DNA from: DATLMR01 sp035634255
Lineage (GTDB): Bacteria > Acidobacteriota > Blastocatellia > UBA7656
NCBI GenBank assembly: GCA_035634255.1
Contig: DASQDI010000131.1
Location: 1 to 14,508, forward strand
Length of the DNA: 14,508 nucleotides
Direction of reading: 5' to 3'
Shown here: positions 8,131 to 14,508 of the stretch, one piece after another
Numbering within the stretch: position 1 is the stretch's first letter
How the letters are laid out: each line of letters begins with the position of its first letter
The notes under the pieces: model-generated
The model's input: only the letters and a program-made list of their open reading frames with translations
What the model was told of the DNA's origin: nothing
Database searches by the model: none
Translations under genes and position numbers: made by a program

Positions 8131-8188
8131 GATGAGCCCTCTCGATTCGGAGTTCGCGATTGTCGCCGGGCAAAGGTGCGTAGCCCGG

Positions 8189-9445
8189 TCAGTGTCGTGA
8201 CAGCCTGCCCCCGTTCGAGCCTGAGGCGGCGGCGGTCATATGCCTTGGAGCGACGAGGTAAGATCGAGTCCGGTCGGAGGGAGGGCCGTCCTTGGCGCGG
8301 GCCTTCTTCTGGCCGCGGGCCGCCGGCATCTCGTTGATGACGGCTTCGAGCTTCGAGCCGAGCGCGCCGTCGAGCAGGACGCCCTCTTCATCGCTCAGCT
8401 CTATCTCCTGAATGAGGCCGTCGAATATCTTTCTGTAGTGGCTCACCAGCGAATTCGATATCCCCATCATCTCGGCCACGCTGGTCTGCGACGGCGAGGA
8501 GGGGTCGAAATAGCAGTGCCAGGCCACCCGCACCAGCTTCTGGTAGCGGTGCGGCTTGCCCCTAACGGCCTTCCACATGCTCTCCATCAACCGCGCCGCC
8601 ATGTCGTTGACGAGCAGAGAGGTCTCTTTGCTGAGCAGCACCTCCTCGGGCGTCGGGCGCGCGTCGGCGAGGTCCACGTTGAGCGAGTCCATCTCCGATG
8701 AGGTCTCGCGCGCGATCTCCGCGTCGATTGAGAGGAAGCGGATGTCTTCGACCGCGAGCTTGGACAGGACCATGTTCCTCATGGTCCGCACGTCGCAGGG
8801 CGAGTCGATGGCCGTGAATATGTCCACGATCAACTCGCACAGGTCGTCGTTGGAGATGATCACCTGCGAGTGGCCCCCGCGCCCCGAGCGGCGGTTGTCG
8901 CGGGTCCTTACGGCCACCTCCTTCGCCATCTCCGCCATCTGCTGCTCGTTCTTGATGGGCTTGGAGGGGCTCCATGAACTGAGCCCATAAACCTTCGCGA
9001 CCAGCTTGAGGCTCCCGCGAGTGGCCGCGGGCGCGTCCGGCGAGTCGGAGAATCGGTGCGGCCTCGGGAAGTAGTTGAACTCGGGCCTGGTCTGAAGCAG
9101 GATGCTCGTGCGGCGCGCCAGCCTGTAAGATTCAGGGTACCTCTCCCGCAGCAGTTGCGACACGAGGTTCGGCACTTCGATGCGGTAAAGCTCCTGCTCT
9201 ACGTTCTCGTCGGTGTACCCCGCATTCAGGTAAAACTGAAGGCGGTCCTTTTCATACAGAATCAGGAAAAGGTCCTGAGTGAGGTCACAGTAAATATCTT
9301 TCAGCCTGTCATGCGAAAACCGGTTGGCCGCGTAAAGACTCTTGATTGAAGAGTGCTTCGATATGAGGCTGTAGAGTTTGGTCCATAAAATATCTGCGTC
9401 GCCGCTGGACAACGCATTAATCCATTCCCCGTCCCGTCTGATCAA
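8189..9445 (-). CDS. Sigma-factor-like HTH regulator heading the polysaccharide operon
   Basis: A 418-residue protein I do not recognise by name. Residues 45-75 (RLKDIYCDLTQDLFLILYEKDRLQF) have the look of sigma-70 region 2. A C-terminal helix-turn-helix lies at about 321-340 (TSVAEMMGISNSLVSHYRK) and resembles a region-4 or DNA-binding HTH. The stretch 155-200 is basic and polar (RTRDNRRSGRGGHS), and the last 50 residues are low-complexity and basic. The start is TTG: the reading frame has a stop 8 codons upstream, no ATG occurs until about residue 170, and GGGGA sits 7 nt before the TTG. At 418 residues it is longer than ordinary ECF sigma factors, so it may be a diverged sigma factor or a regulator that borrowed the fold. 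It is the first gene of the six-gene run, 58 bp ahead of the glycosyltransferase, and probably regulates it. Confidence 0.7.
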   Translation of the reverse strand: MIRRDGEWINALSSGDADILWTKLYSLISKHSSIKSLYAANRFSHDRLKDIYCDLTQDLFLILYEKDRLQFYLNAGYTDENVEQELYRIEVPNLVSQLLRERYPESYRLARRTSILLQTRPEFNYFPRPHRFSDSPDAPAATRGSLKLVAKVYGLSSWSPSKPIKNEQQMAEMAKEVAVRTRDNRRSGRGGHSQVIISNDDLCELIVDIFTAIDSPCDVRTMRNMVLSKLAVEDIRFLSIDAEIARETSSEMDSLNVDLADARPTPEEVLLSKETSLLVNDMAARLMESMWKAVRGKPHRYQKLVRVAWHCYFDPSSPSQTSVAEMMGISNSLVSHYRKIFDGLIQEIELSDEEGVLLDGALGSKLEAVINEMPAARGQKKARAKDGPPSDRTRSYLVAPRHMTAAASGSNGGRLSRH

Positions 9446-9452
9446 AGTACTA

Positions 9453-9457
9453 TCCCC
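9453..9457 (-). promoter_or_regulatory. Ribosome binding site supporting a TTG start
   Basis: GGGGA on the minus strand lies 7 nt upstream of TTG at 9445-9443. No ATG or GTG is in frame between the upstream stop TAG and this TTG, so the site decides an unusual start codon. Confidence 0.5.
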
Positions 9458-9719
9458 ACTCGACTGCTAGAATGGCCTGCGGTCTATAACCGTACAGGCT
9501 CGCTGGTGATGACCCGGACTTCTATGCAACTCGAATACCCAGAAGCCATATGAAGCATTCATCAAGAAATTAAATTCCGGGCGGCGGGCGAGATCGGTAA
9601 CTTCTGGCAGATGTTACTTTTCTCACTCAAGCCAAAAACTTATAACCCAGTGCCGATTGTCCGGAGGAAGCGCCGCGCGATGAGTTGATAGCGGCCGGTT
9701 TTGCTGGTTGAAGAATACG

Positions 9720-9770
9720 GGCGGGAGGGCGATTATTCGGATCAGGTATTCGAATAATCGCCCTCCCGCC
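9720..9770. terminator. Perfect long hairpin downstream of the orphan HTH gene
   Basis: Arms 9720-9739 and 9751-9770 are exactly complementary over 20 bp, with an 11-nt loop. The hairpin begins 18 bp after the stop codon of the HTH gene, where a transcription terminator would be expected. Neither side carries a T-tract (minus strand continues CGTATTC, plus strand ACTCATTAAA), so it is not a standard intrinsic terminator. A bidirectional or Rho-assisted terminator, an RNA-stabilising 3' end, or a mobile-element structure are alternatives. Confidence 0.5.
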
Positions 9771-9788
9771 ACTCATTAAAATAGCCAC

Positions 9789-10292
9789 TCAAAACTCCGG
9801 GTTCAGGTTTTCAGAGGTCCTTGGGTGGTCCGCCTTCCTGTAGGTGCGGCGTTGCGCCTGCACCGGCTCTCCGAGCTTTTTAAGGTATATCCAACCGAGT
9901 TGTGAATAGGTCTTCCTGCCCGTACGCTCCTCGATCCACGCGGCGACTTTCTGCCCGGTCCACAGCCCTCCGTCGGGCGGAAGACCTTTTAATATGGCCT
10001 TCAGTTCCTGTTGCTGCTCTTCGCTCAGACGGGATTTCGCGCCCCCCGGATTTATGTGGTGCCCATCCCTGACCCTTTCCGGGCCGTCATTGTTATACCG
10101 GTGCACGATGCGGCGTATCCAACTGCTCTGTAGCCCGATCAACTCTCCGGCTTGGTCGGCCGAGTACCCTTGATTGATCAGCCAGAGGGCGTGCCATCGC
10201 CGCGCTTCCTTCGGGTCTTTACACCCCAGATAACGCGCCTTTATCTGCTCCCCGCTTAAATGATTCTTCAGTTCGATCTTTTGCCGTGACAT
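9789..10292 (-). CDS. Orphan HTH protein, IS630 transposase N-terminal-like
   Basis: A 167-residue protein made of two DNA-binding-like units. The first helix-turn-helix is about 35-66 (ALWLINQGYSADQAGELIGLQ..WIRRIVHRYN). A linker with GPERVRDGHHINPGGAKSRLS leads to a winged-helix-like unit at about 90-142 (LSEEQQQELKAILKGLPPDGG, then WTGQKVAAWIEERTGRKTYSQLGWIYLKKLG). This order matches the N-terminal half of IS630-type transposases. The DDE catalytic domain is absent: the protein stops about where that domain should begin, and I see no remnant downstream. It could be a truncated transposase, the first ORF of a two-ORF element, or a domesticated regulator. An AGGA site lies 5 nt before the ATG. 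Its upstream DNA is clearly AT-rich compared with the neighbours, consistent with acquired DNA. Confidence 0.75.
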   Translation of the reverse strand: MSRQKIELKNHLSGEQIKARYLGCKDPKEARRWHALWLINQGYSADQAGELIGLQSSWIRRIVHRYNNDGPERVRDGHHINPGGAKSRLSEEQQQELKAILKGLPPDGGLWTGQKVAAWIEERTGRKTYSQLGWIYLKKLGEPVQAQRRTYRKADHPRTSENLNPEF

Positions 10293-10517
10293 AACATTCC
10301 TGTCTTAGCGGATTTTTTTCATCAGGCGGTCCAAAATAGTGATGAACCCGAGTGGGGATGATGTTGCTAGCTTTGGCCTAACTATGATTTCATAATTTTT
10401 TTCCGTAAAAACCAGACGAAATCCGTACAGAAGAAAAATATTATAACTGCATAATCATACAGGCCCAAAAATTTATAATTACATAATTGACCTATCATTG
10501 GGTCAACTATGTCACGC
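10293..10517. other. AT-rich spacer upstream of the orphan HTH gene
   Basis: From about 10365 to 10500 the composition drops sharply to A/T-rich sequence with runs of T and A. It contains two related short stretches (around 10441-10455 and 10472-10488, both of the form TATAA-T-CATAAT) and no coding potential. It separates the ATPase gene from the HTH gene and probably carries the promoter of the latter. I cannot place a confident -35/-10 pair. Confidence 0.4.
10487..10506 (-). terminator. Weak hairpin after the ExeA-like ATPase gene
   Basis: Inverted repeat TTGACC-N8-GGTCAA (10487-10492 and 10501-10506) lies 11 bp beyond the ATPase stop codon and is followed, in the direction of transcription, by AT-rich sequence containing a TTTTT run about 15 nt on. 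The 6-bp stem is short, so it could equally be an operator-like palindrome. Confidence 0.25.
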
Positions 10518-11405
10518 TCAGGAAGCGGATGCCCCGCTGATTCTGGGCGTCATCCAGGTTTCGAAGTCGGATGGCTCGCCCGTGGTCATATCGTTTGTAC
10601 TGATATCGAGTATTTCTATGACACCCTGGACTATGTCCTTACCGATCACCTCACGTTCCGCGGCATAGCCATGCAGCAAAGAGTTGTCGCAGATATTATT
10701 TATTACGCGGGGTATGCCCATGGACACGCGGCTGATCAGGTCCACGGCCTCCTCGTCGAATATGTCCAGACGCTCCGCCCCGGCCGTCTTCAATCGGAAT
10801 CGGATGTACTTATCGACCTCGAACGGGGCGAGGGGCTTGATTGAGCACCGCAGGGCGACGCGCTGCTTGAGCTGGCGCAGGTCCGGCTGGTTCAGCTTGT
10901 CCCTCAGTTCCGGCTGACCGCACAAGACGATCTGCAACAGCTTTTCGGTATTCGTCTCAAGATTAGCCAGCAGTCGAATCTCTTCAAGCACGTTGGTCGC
11001 AAGGCCGTGCGCCTCGTCGGCTATTAGCACGGTGCGCAGCCCCTTCGAGTGGCGAGTGGCGAGGAAGCGCGTGAGCGTGGAGAGGCGCTCGGGCTTCGAC
11101 GCTGTTAAAGAGAGGCCGAGCCTGAGCTCCCCCGCGAGCAGTTCGTAGAACTCCGACGCGGTGAGGAACGGATTGAGCAGGTAGACGGCGAGGACTTCCT
11201 GGCCGAGCTGCTGCATCATCGAGCGCAGGGTGGTGGTCTTTCCCGTCCCCACCTCGCCCGTGACAACGACCAGTCCCTTGTAATGGCTGATGCCGTACTT
11301 CAGGTTCGATATGACTTCAAGGTAACTTTCGGTCTTGAATATGTATCTCGGATTCGGCGTCATCCCGAAAGGAATCTCTTTAAGCCCGTAAAACTCGGTA
11401 TACAT
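10518..11405 (-). CDS. ExeA-type AAA+ ATPase (PEP-CTERM/exosortase-locus-like)
   Basis: A 295-residue AAA+ ATPase. The start MYTEFYGLKEIPFGMTPNPRYIF is the characteristic opening of the ExeA/GspA family and of the secretion ATPases found beside exosortase and exopolysaccharide loci. Walker A is TGEVGTGKTTT at 49-59, Walker B is VLIADEAH at 126-133, sensor 1 is LQIVLCGQPEL at 157-167, arginine-rich LRQLKQRVALRC follows at about 176-187, and sensor 2 is GIPRVINNICD at 230-240, so the ATPase core looks complete. Unlike full ExeA it has no membrane helix or peptidoglycan-binding domain. The last 30 residues are polar and probably disordered. A strong GAGGAG site precedes the ATG. It lies 78 bp after the pseudokinase-like gene and is probably in the same operon. 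A role in assembly or export of surface material is inferred from family and context. Confidence 0.9.
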   Translation of the reverse strand: MYTEFYGLKEIPFGMTPNPRYIFKTESYLEVISNLKYGISHYKGLVVVTGEVGTGKTTTLRSMMQQLGQEVLAVYLLNPFLTASEFYELLAGELRLGLSLTASKPERLSTLTRFLATRHSKGLRTVLIADEAHGLATNVLEEIRLLANLETNTEKLLQIVLCGQPELRDKLNQPDLRQLKQRVALRCSIKPLAPFEVDKYIRFRLKTAGAERLDIFDEEAVDLISRVSMGIPRVINNICDNSLLHGYAAEREVIGKDIVQGVIEILDISTNDMTTGEPSDFETWMTPRISGASAS

Positions 11406-11483
11406 CTAGCTATCTCCTCGCGTCAGACTGGAAACTTCGATTGCCCACTCAAATGCCTTCATCAACCTTCGCGCTCGTCACCG

Positions 11484-13562
11484 TCAGTTGTATCTGGGGT
11501 TATAGACAGGCACCCGCGGCTGGCGGGATGTGCGCCGCCTCACCCTACTCTTCCTCGTCCTGCTCTGAGCCTTCCGCGCGGCGGGCTTTGCGGCGGCCCC
11601 GGACCTCGCGGCCGCGGGCGGGGTCGTCGAAGAGAGAGCGCCGCTGTTGACAGGCGGTGCCGGGCTCTGTCTTTCGGCAGGCTTCGCCGGCGTGTCGCCG
11701 CCCGACTTGTTGGTCATCGACTCCGGCATCGCGGAGGCGGGAGTGGGAACGAAAGTCCCGGCCTCGCGCACCTGTTCCGCCGGCGCGGCGGGCGGGCCGC
11801 CCGACGTTAGATTTGTGAAGCGGTCCGCAAAGGCGATCATCCCGACAGACAGGGCAATTACCGCGACGAAGGCGAGCCACCACGCGGAGCGCCTGCCGCC
11901 GAAACCCGAGACATCGGGCGCGCTCACAATCTCCCGCTCGGCCCGCTTCAGGGGCTGACTCGCGAGAGGCTGAATCACAACCAGAGCTTCGGAAGCTTCA
12001 GGCTCATACCGATCTTTGGCCGGGCTGATTGCCTGAGCCGTGATCGCAGGCTGAAGCCTCGGCGTCGCTTCAACCGAAGCAACCTCGATGGCCGGCGCGT
12101 CAATGATTGGAGGCTCGATGGTCTGAGGCTCAATGATTGTGGCGGCTCGAATCTTCTCCGCTATGCGCTGACTGTTCGCCGCCAGACGGCCCTCCCTCGA
12201 CTCACCCGCGTGAAGCTCCGGTATCGCTTCCGAACTCTCCGCGACTTCTTCGACCGGCTCGGCCTCTGCAACCTCTTCGACTTTAGCCCATTCAACGCTT
12301 TCGGATTCCGGCAACGGGACGGAGACGGGATACGCATCTGCTTCCACGGCTTCGTTCCCCGCCTGATGCTCGTTCAGATCATCCGAGTCGGGCGCGGGCT
12401 CGATCTCTTGGAACCGTCGCGCGTCCTGCTCCTCGTGCTTTTGCAGAGACATGTCCGGCAGCAAATTCCCGAGCGGCTCGATATCAAAATCCAGATCGAA
12501 AGTGTTAAAGCCTTCCATGGAGACCACCCGCTCCGACGCTACCGAAGGGGTGAGAAGGTCAGAGGCTTCGGGCTCCCCGCCCTCGGGCTCGCGGTCCGCG
12601 GGCTCGTGAATTTCGGGCGAAATCTCGGGAGCGGGACGGGGCGCGAAAAAAGCGGCGGGCACGAATTCCGAGAGCGCCGCCTGAAGTTCCGAGGCGCTTT
12701 CGAACCGGTCGGCCGGGTCCCGTTCGAGCAGTCTCATAACGACGGACGACAAATCCGCTGGCACGCTTTCGCAGTACACATGGGGCGGCAGAGGGGACCG
12801 GCCCCTCTGCTTCAGGCCGCCGCGCTCCGGGCCGTCCGCGTTGAAAGGGAAGCGGTCCGTCAACGATTCGAACAGGACGACGCCGAGCGAATAAAGGTCG
12901 CTGCGATGATCGACCGGCTCACCCGAAGACTGCTCGGGGCTCGCGTATCGCGCGGGGCAAAGTCCGGAGCGCAGGGCATGCGCCCATTGCAGTTCGCCCG
13001 CCGCTTCGATGCCGAAGTCCGCCAGCTTCACGACCCCATCGGGGCCGATCAGAATCTTCTCGGGAGACAACTTGAGGTGCAGCACCCCATTCCCGTGGGC
13101 CTCTTCGAGCGCGCGAGCCACCTGAATCGCTATGGTCGACGCGAGCTGCGCGTCGAGCCAGCCTTTTTTATTGAGAAGGCTGCGCAGAGTCTTCGCCCCG
13201 TCGACGCGCTCGATGGCGCAGGAGTGGTAAGGGCCCGTCTCCTCGTTGCATTCGGTCTTCAGGATGTTTTCATGCGAGAGGGAGGACGCGGCCTTCGCTT
13301 CGAGGCGGAAGAGATTGAGGCGCTCCGAATCCTGCGCCGCCGCGTCGGAGAGCACCTTCAGGCAGACCTGTCCCGAAGCGTCGCCCGCGCTCGGAGCAGT
13401 CAGGTCCCGCGCGAGGTAATACGAGGCCCCGTCGGCATGTCCGACCGGCTCTGTGATCTCGTACCTGCCGGAGAAGGCTTCGGCTAGTTCGCGCGCGACG
13501 GTCGAGGAGTTCTCCCGCGCGTTAGAGTTGAGCACAACCTCTTTCATTCTGTGGCTGGTCAT
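11484..13562 (-). CDS. Membrane-anchored Ser/Thr kinase homologue, probable pseudokinase
   Basis: A 692-residue protein. The kinase-like domain spans about 33-300: a degenerate glycine loop (VGHADGASYYLARD), the ATP-binding Lys69 (VCLKVL), helix-C Glu88 (RLEAKAASSLSHENIL), the DFG motif at 182-184, SPE at 208-210 and the helix-F Asp222 (HRSDLYSLGVVLFE). The catalytic loop reads HLKLSPEKI at 162-170 where active kinases have HRDLKPEN. The proton-accepting Asp, the following Lys and the metal-binding Asn are all replaced, so phosphotransfer is unlikely although ATP could still bind. Residues 305-545 are a long acidic, Pro/Glu-rich, probably disordered linker with loose EPxxIEPxxI-like repetition. 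One membrane helix is at about 561-579 (WWLAFVAVIALSVGMIAFA). The outer tail is Pro/Ser/Ala-rich and ends in a very basic segment (665-680), which could bind peptidoglycan or polyanionic polymer. It precedes the ATPase gene and may regulate it. Confidence 0.88.
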   Translation of the reverse strand: MTSHRMKEVVLNSNARENSSTVARELAEAFSGRYEITEPVGHADGASYYLARDLTAPSAGDASGQVCLKVLSDAAAQDSERLNLFRLEAKAASSLSHENILKTECNEETGPYHSCAIERVDGAKTLRSLLNKKGWLDAQLASTIAIQVARALEEAHGNGVLHLKLSPEKILIGPDGVVKLADFGIEAAGELQWAHALRSGLCPARYASPEQSSGEPVDHRSDLYSLGVVLFESLTDRFPFNADGPERGGLKQRGRSPLPPHVYCESVPADLSSVVMRLLERDPADRFESASELQAALSEFVPAAFFAPRPAPEISPEIHEPADREPEGGEPEASDLLTPSVASERVVSMEGFNTFDLDFDIEPLGNLLPDMSLQKHEEQDARRFQEIEPAPDSDDLNEHQAGNEAVEADAYPVSVPLPESESVEWAKVEEVAEAEPVEEVAESSEAIPELHAGESREGRLAANSQRIAEKIRAATIIEPQTIEPPIIDAPAIEVASVEATPRLQPAITAQAISPAKDRYEPEASEALVVIQPLASQPLKRAEREIVSAPDVSGFGGRRSAWWLAFVAVIALSVGMIAFADRFTNLTSGGPPAAPAEQVREAGTFVPTPASAMPESMTNKSGGDTPAKPAERQSPAPPVNSGALSSTTPPAAARSGAAAKPAARKAQSRTRKSRVRRRTSRQPRVPVYNPRYN

Positions 13563-13788
13563 AATTGATAAAGATCTCGCGGCTCACCCTGACTCGAAAT
13601 GTTGGCAGCATAATGTCCGAGCGGCAAAATCAAAACACCCCTACCTTAACTTATATATGCTTAACTGCCCGATTTTTTTAAAAACAGGGGAGGTCGACTC
13701 CGCCCTCGGGCGGGCCGGAAGGATTCTATAAAGAGAATTTCGAATGATTAACGGTCGCGGGCAGTTTCGGACGACCGCCCGCGGCCCC
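13563..13788. other. Spacer with promoter region of the kinase-like operon
   Basis: This stretch is expected to hold the promoter for the pseudokinase-ATPase pair. On the plus strand a direct repeat CTTAAC occurs at 13645-13650 and 13660-13665 around a TATATA core, an operator- or promoter-like arrangement. A short GC palindrome CCGCCC-TC-GGGCGG lies at 13700-13713, and A/T runs at 13673-13684. None is strong enough for a named site. Confidence 0.3.
13756..13783 (-). terminator. Hairpin after the beta-helix gene
   Basis: Arms CGCGGGC and GCCCGCG (13756-13762 and 13777-13783) form a 7-bp GC stem with a 14-nt loop, beginning 5 bp after the stop codon of the beta-helix gene. No T-tract follows, so factor-independent termination is uncertain. 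Confidence 0.35.
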
Positions 13789-14508
13789 TTAGTCCTTCGC
13801 GAAGATCACCCCCGTCGCCTGCTCTATCGCGTCGAAGTCCGCGCCGATGTCCTTGCTCTTCGTGCTCTGGTTCCTGAATGGGCTCGCCCCGCTGAGCCTG
13901 TAATTGCCGTTATCTTTATCGATAAAGCCGACGCTGTCGAGCGACGGCGGGTAGAAGTTTTTCTTGTCGGGGTAGCGAGAGCTCGCGGCCCCGGCTATGA
14001 CGTTCTTCTTGAAGGTGATCTCGGGAAAATACCTTTCGAGCGTGAGCAGGCCGGAGCCGGTCCCGTCCCCGATTATTCCGAATGCGTTATGCGCGGTGAG
14101 GTTGTTGTTGAATATGAAATTGGTGTTGGGCTGGCCGTAAGCGGTTATGATGTTGCCGCTGTGAATCACCGTGTTGTGATCGACCGTAACGTCGAGCGAT
14201 TCGGTTATGGTCAGGAATACGCCGTTGCCGCCGCCCCAGTCCCTGCCGTTCACGTCCACGAAGAGGTTGTTCCTGATCTTGATGCGCTTGGCCTGCTCGC
14301 TCGGGTGATTGTTATCCCTGCCCAATATATTTATGGCCGCGGCCGTGTGGCGGAGTATGTTGTTAGAGAAGGTGACGTCCTCGACCGCCGACCAGGGGGC
14401 CGTCCCCTCCTGGTTCCTGACCGTGAACAGGATGGCCGTCCCGTTCTGCCCGTCCACCCAGTTGTTCTCGAAGACGTTCCCATCGACGAGCACCCGCCTA
14501 GCGTTCTT
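13789..14508 (-). CDS. Right-handed parallel beta-helix protein, C-terminal part
   Basis: The last 239 residues of a gene whose start lies beyond the right edge. The frame stays open to the end of the window, reading KNARRVLVDGNVFENNW, so the GTG at 14493 is internal and not the true start. The sequence is a run of short beta-strand coils with Asn ladders: VLVDGNVFENNW, VTFSNNILRH, IKIRNNLFVDV, VTVDHNTVIHSG and FIFNNNLTAHN. This is the pattern of pectate-lyase-like/PbH1 proteins, usually exported and active on, or bound to, polysaccharide. The end (GADFDAIEQATG) closes the domain without a sorting signal or PEP-CTERM tail. No catalytic residues can be assigned from this part. The same wording recurs in many large secreted beta-helix proteins of soil bacteria, so the function stays general. 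Confidence 0.82.
   Translation of the reverse strand, partial: KNARRVLVDGNVFENNWVDGQNGTAILFTVRNQEGTAPWSAVEDVTFSNNILRHTAAAINILGRDNNHPSEQAKRIKIRNNLFVDVNGRDWGGGNGVFLTITESLDVTVDHNTVIHSGNIITAYGQPNTNFIFNNNLTAHNAFGIIGDGTGSGLLTLERYFPEITFKKNVIAGAASSRYPDKKNFYPPSLDSVGFIDKDNGNYRLSGASPFRNQSTKSKDIGADFDAIEQATGVIFAKD

Larger units (their letters stand above)
9446..9788. other. Intergenic leader of the polysaccharide operon
   Basis: A 343-bp spacer between the orphan HTH gene and the sigma-like regulator. It holds the strong hairpin described separately (9720-9770), a small inverted repeat ATGAA-GCA-TTCAT at about 9549-9561, and the regulator's ribosome site. The operon promoter should be here, on the minus strand. 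A weak TTATAG-like -10 is present about 45 nt before the TTG, but I cannot assign a good -35. A short frame continues past the HTH gene's stop for about 50 codons without resemblance to a transposase catalytic domain. Confidence 0.4.

Noticed and set aside
661..9445. A complete NRPS biosynthetic cluster
   Set aside because: Only one A-PCP-TE module is present. There is no condensation domain, phosphopantetheinyl transferase, tailoring enzyme or dedicated transporter other than the polysaccharide flippase.
9446..9788. Remnant of a DDE transposase domain downstream of the HTH gene
   Set aside because: Reading past the stop in the same frame gives about 50 codons with no resemblance to IS630 catalytic motifs, so no decayed domain is supported.
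10366..10510. Possible CRISPR-like or tandem repeat array in the AT-rich spacer
   Set aside because: The related segments are short, imperfect and only two in number, with no regular spacing.
10509..10844. Plus-strand frame of 111 codons opposite the ATPase C-terminus
   Set aside because: The minus strand encodes the conserved sensor 2 region of an AAA+ ATPase here; the plus frame has no motif.
12210..13487. Plus-strand open frame of 425 codons opposite the pseudokinase gene
   Set aside because: It is antisense to the kinase-like domain and linker, without known motifs.

Overview
The window is GC-rich, and every convincing gene in it lies on the minus strand. The combination of an exopolysaccharide operon, an ExeA-type ATPase of the kind linked to PEP-CTERM/exosortase loci, a kinase-like receptor and a secreted beta-helix protein suggests a soil-type diderm bacterium. 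Acidobacteriota (Blastocatellia-like) is my best guess. It rests on gene style only, as there is no rRNA or marker gene here.

Region by region, from the right (transcription runs right to left): 13789-14508 is the C-terminal part of a right-handed parallel beta-helix protein cut by the window edge. 13562-11484 encodes a membrane-anchored protein-kinase homologue whose catalytic-loop aspartate is replaced, so it is probably a pseudokinase. 11405-10518 encodes a small AAA+ ATPase of the ExeA type, 78 bp downstream and probably cotranscribed. 10507-9446 is a looser stretch: an AT-rich spacer, an orphan HTH protein resembling the DNA-binding half of IS630 transposases, a perfect 20-bp-arm hairpin and a long spacer.

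9445-670 holds six tightly packed co-directional genes: a sigma-factor-like HTH regulator, a family 2 glycosyltransferase, a polysaccharide flippase, a LicC-like nucleotidyltransferase, a TagB/TagF-like CDP-alditol phosphotransferase, and a stand-alone A-PCP-TE module of the nonribosomal peptide synthetase type. A 469-bp spacer follows, and then the N-terminal end of a phospholipase D-like exported protein (199-1).

How the genes could work together (inference): the nucleotidyltransferase would make a CDP-activated phospho-group (CDP-choline, CDP-glycerol or similar). The TagF-like enzyme would transfer it to a glycan started by the glycosyltransferase, and the flippase would export the lipid-linked product. 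The A-PCP-TE protein, whose specificity residues read like a glycine code, would charge a carrier domain with an amino acid that could be released or used to decorate the polymer, in loose analogy to Dlt D-alanylation of teichoic acids. The regulator at the operon head may control the set. The most interesting points are this NRPS-like/teichoic-acid-like coupling, the thioesterase with a cysteine nucleophile and no aspartate at the usual triad position, and the pseudokinase-ATPase pair.
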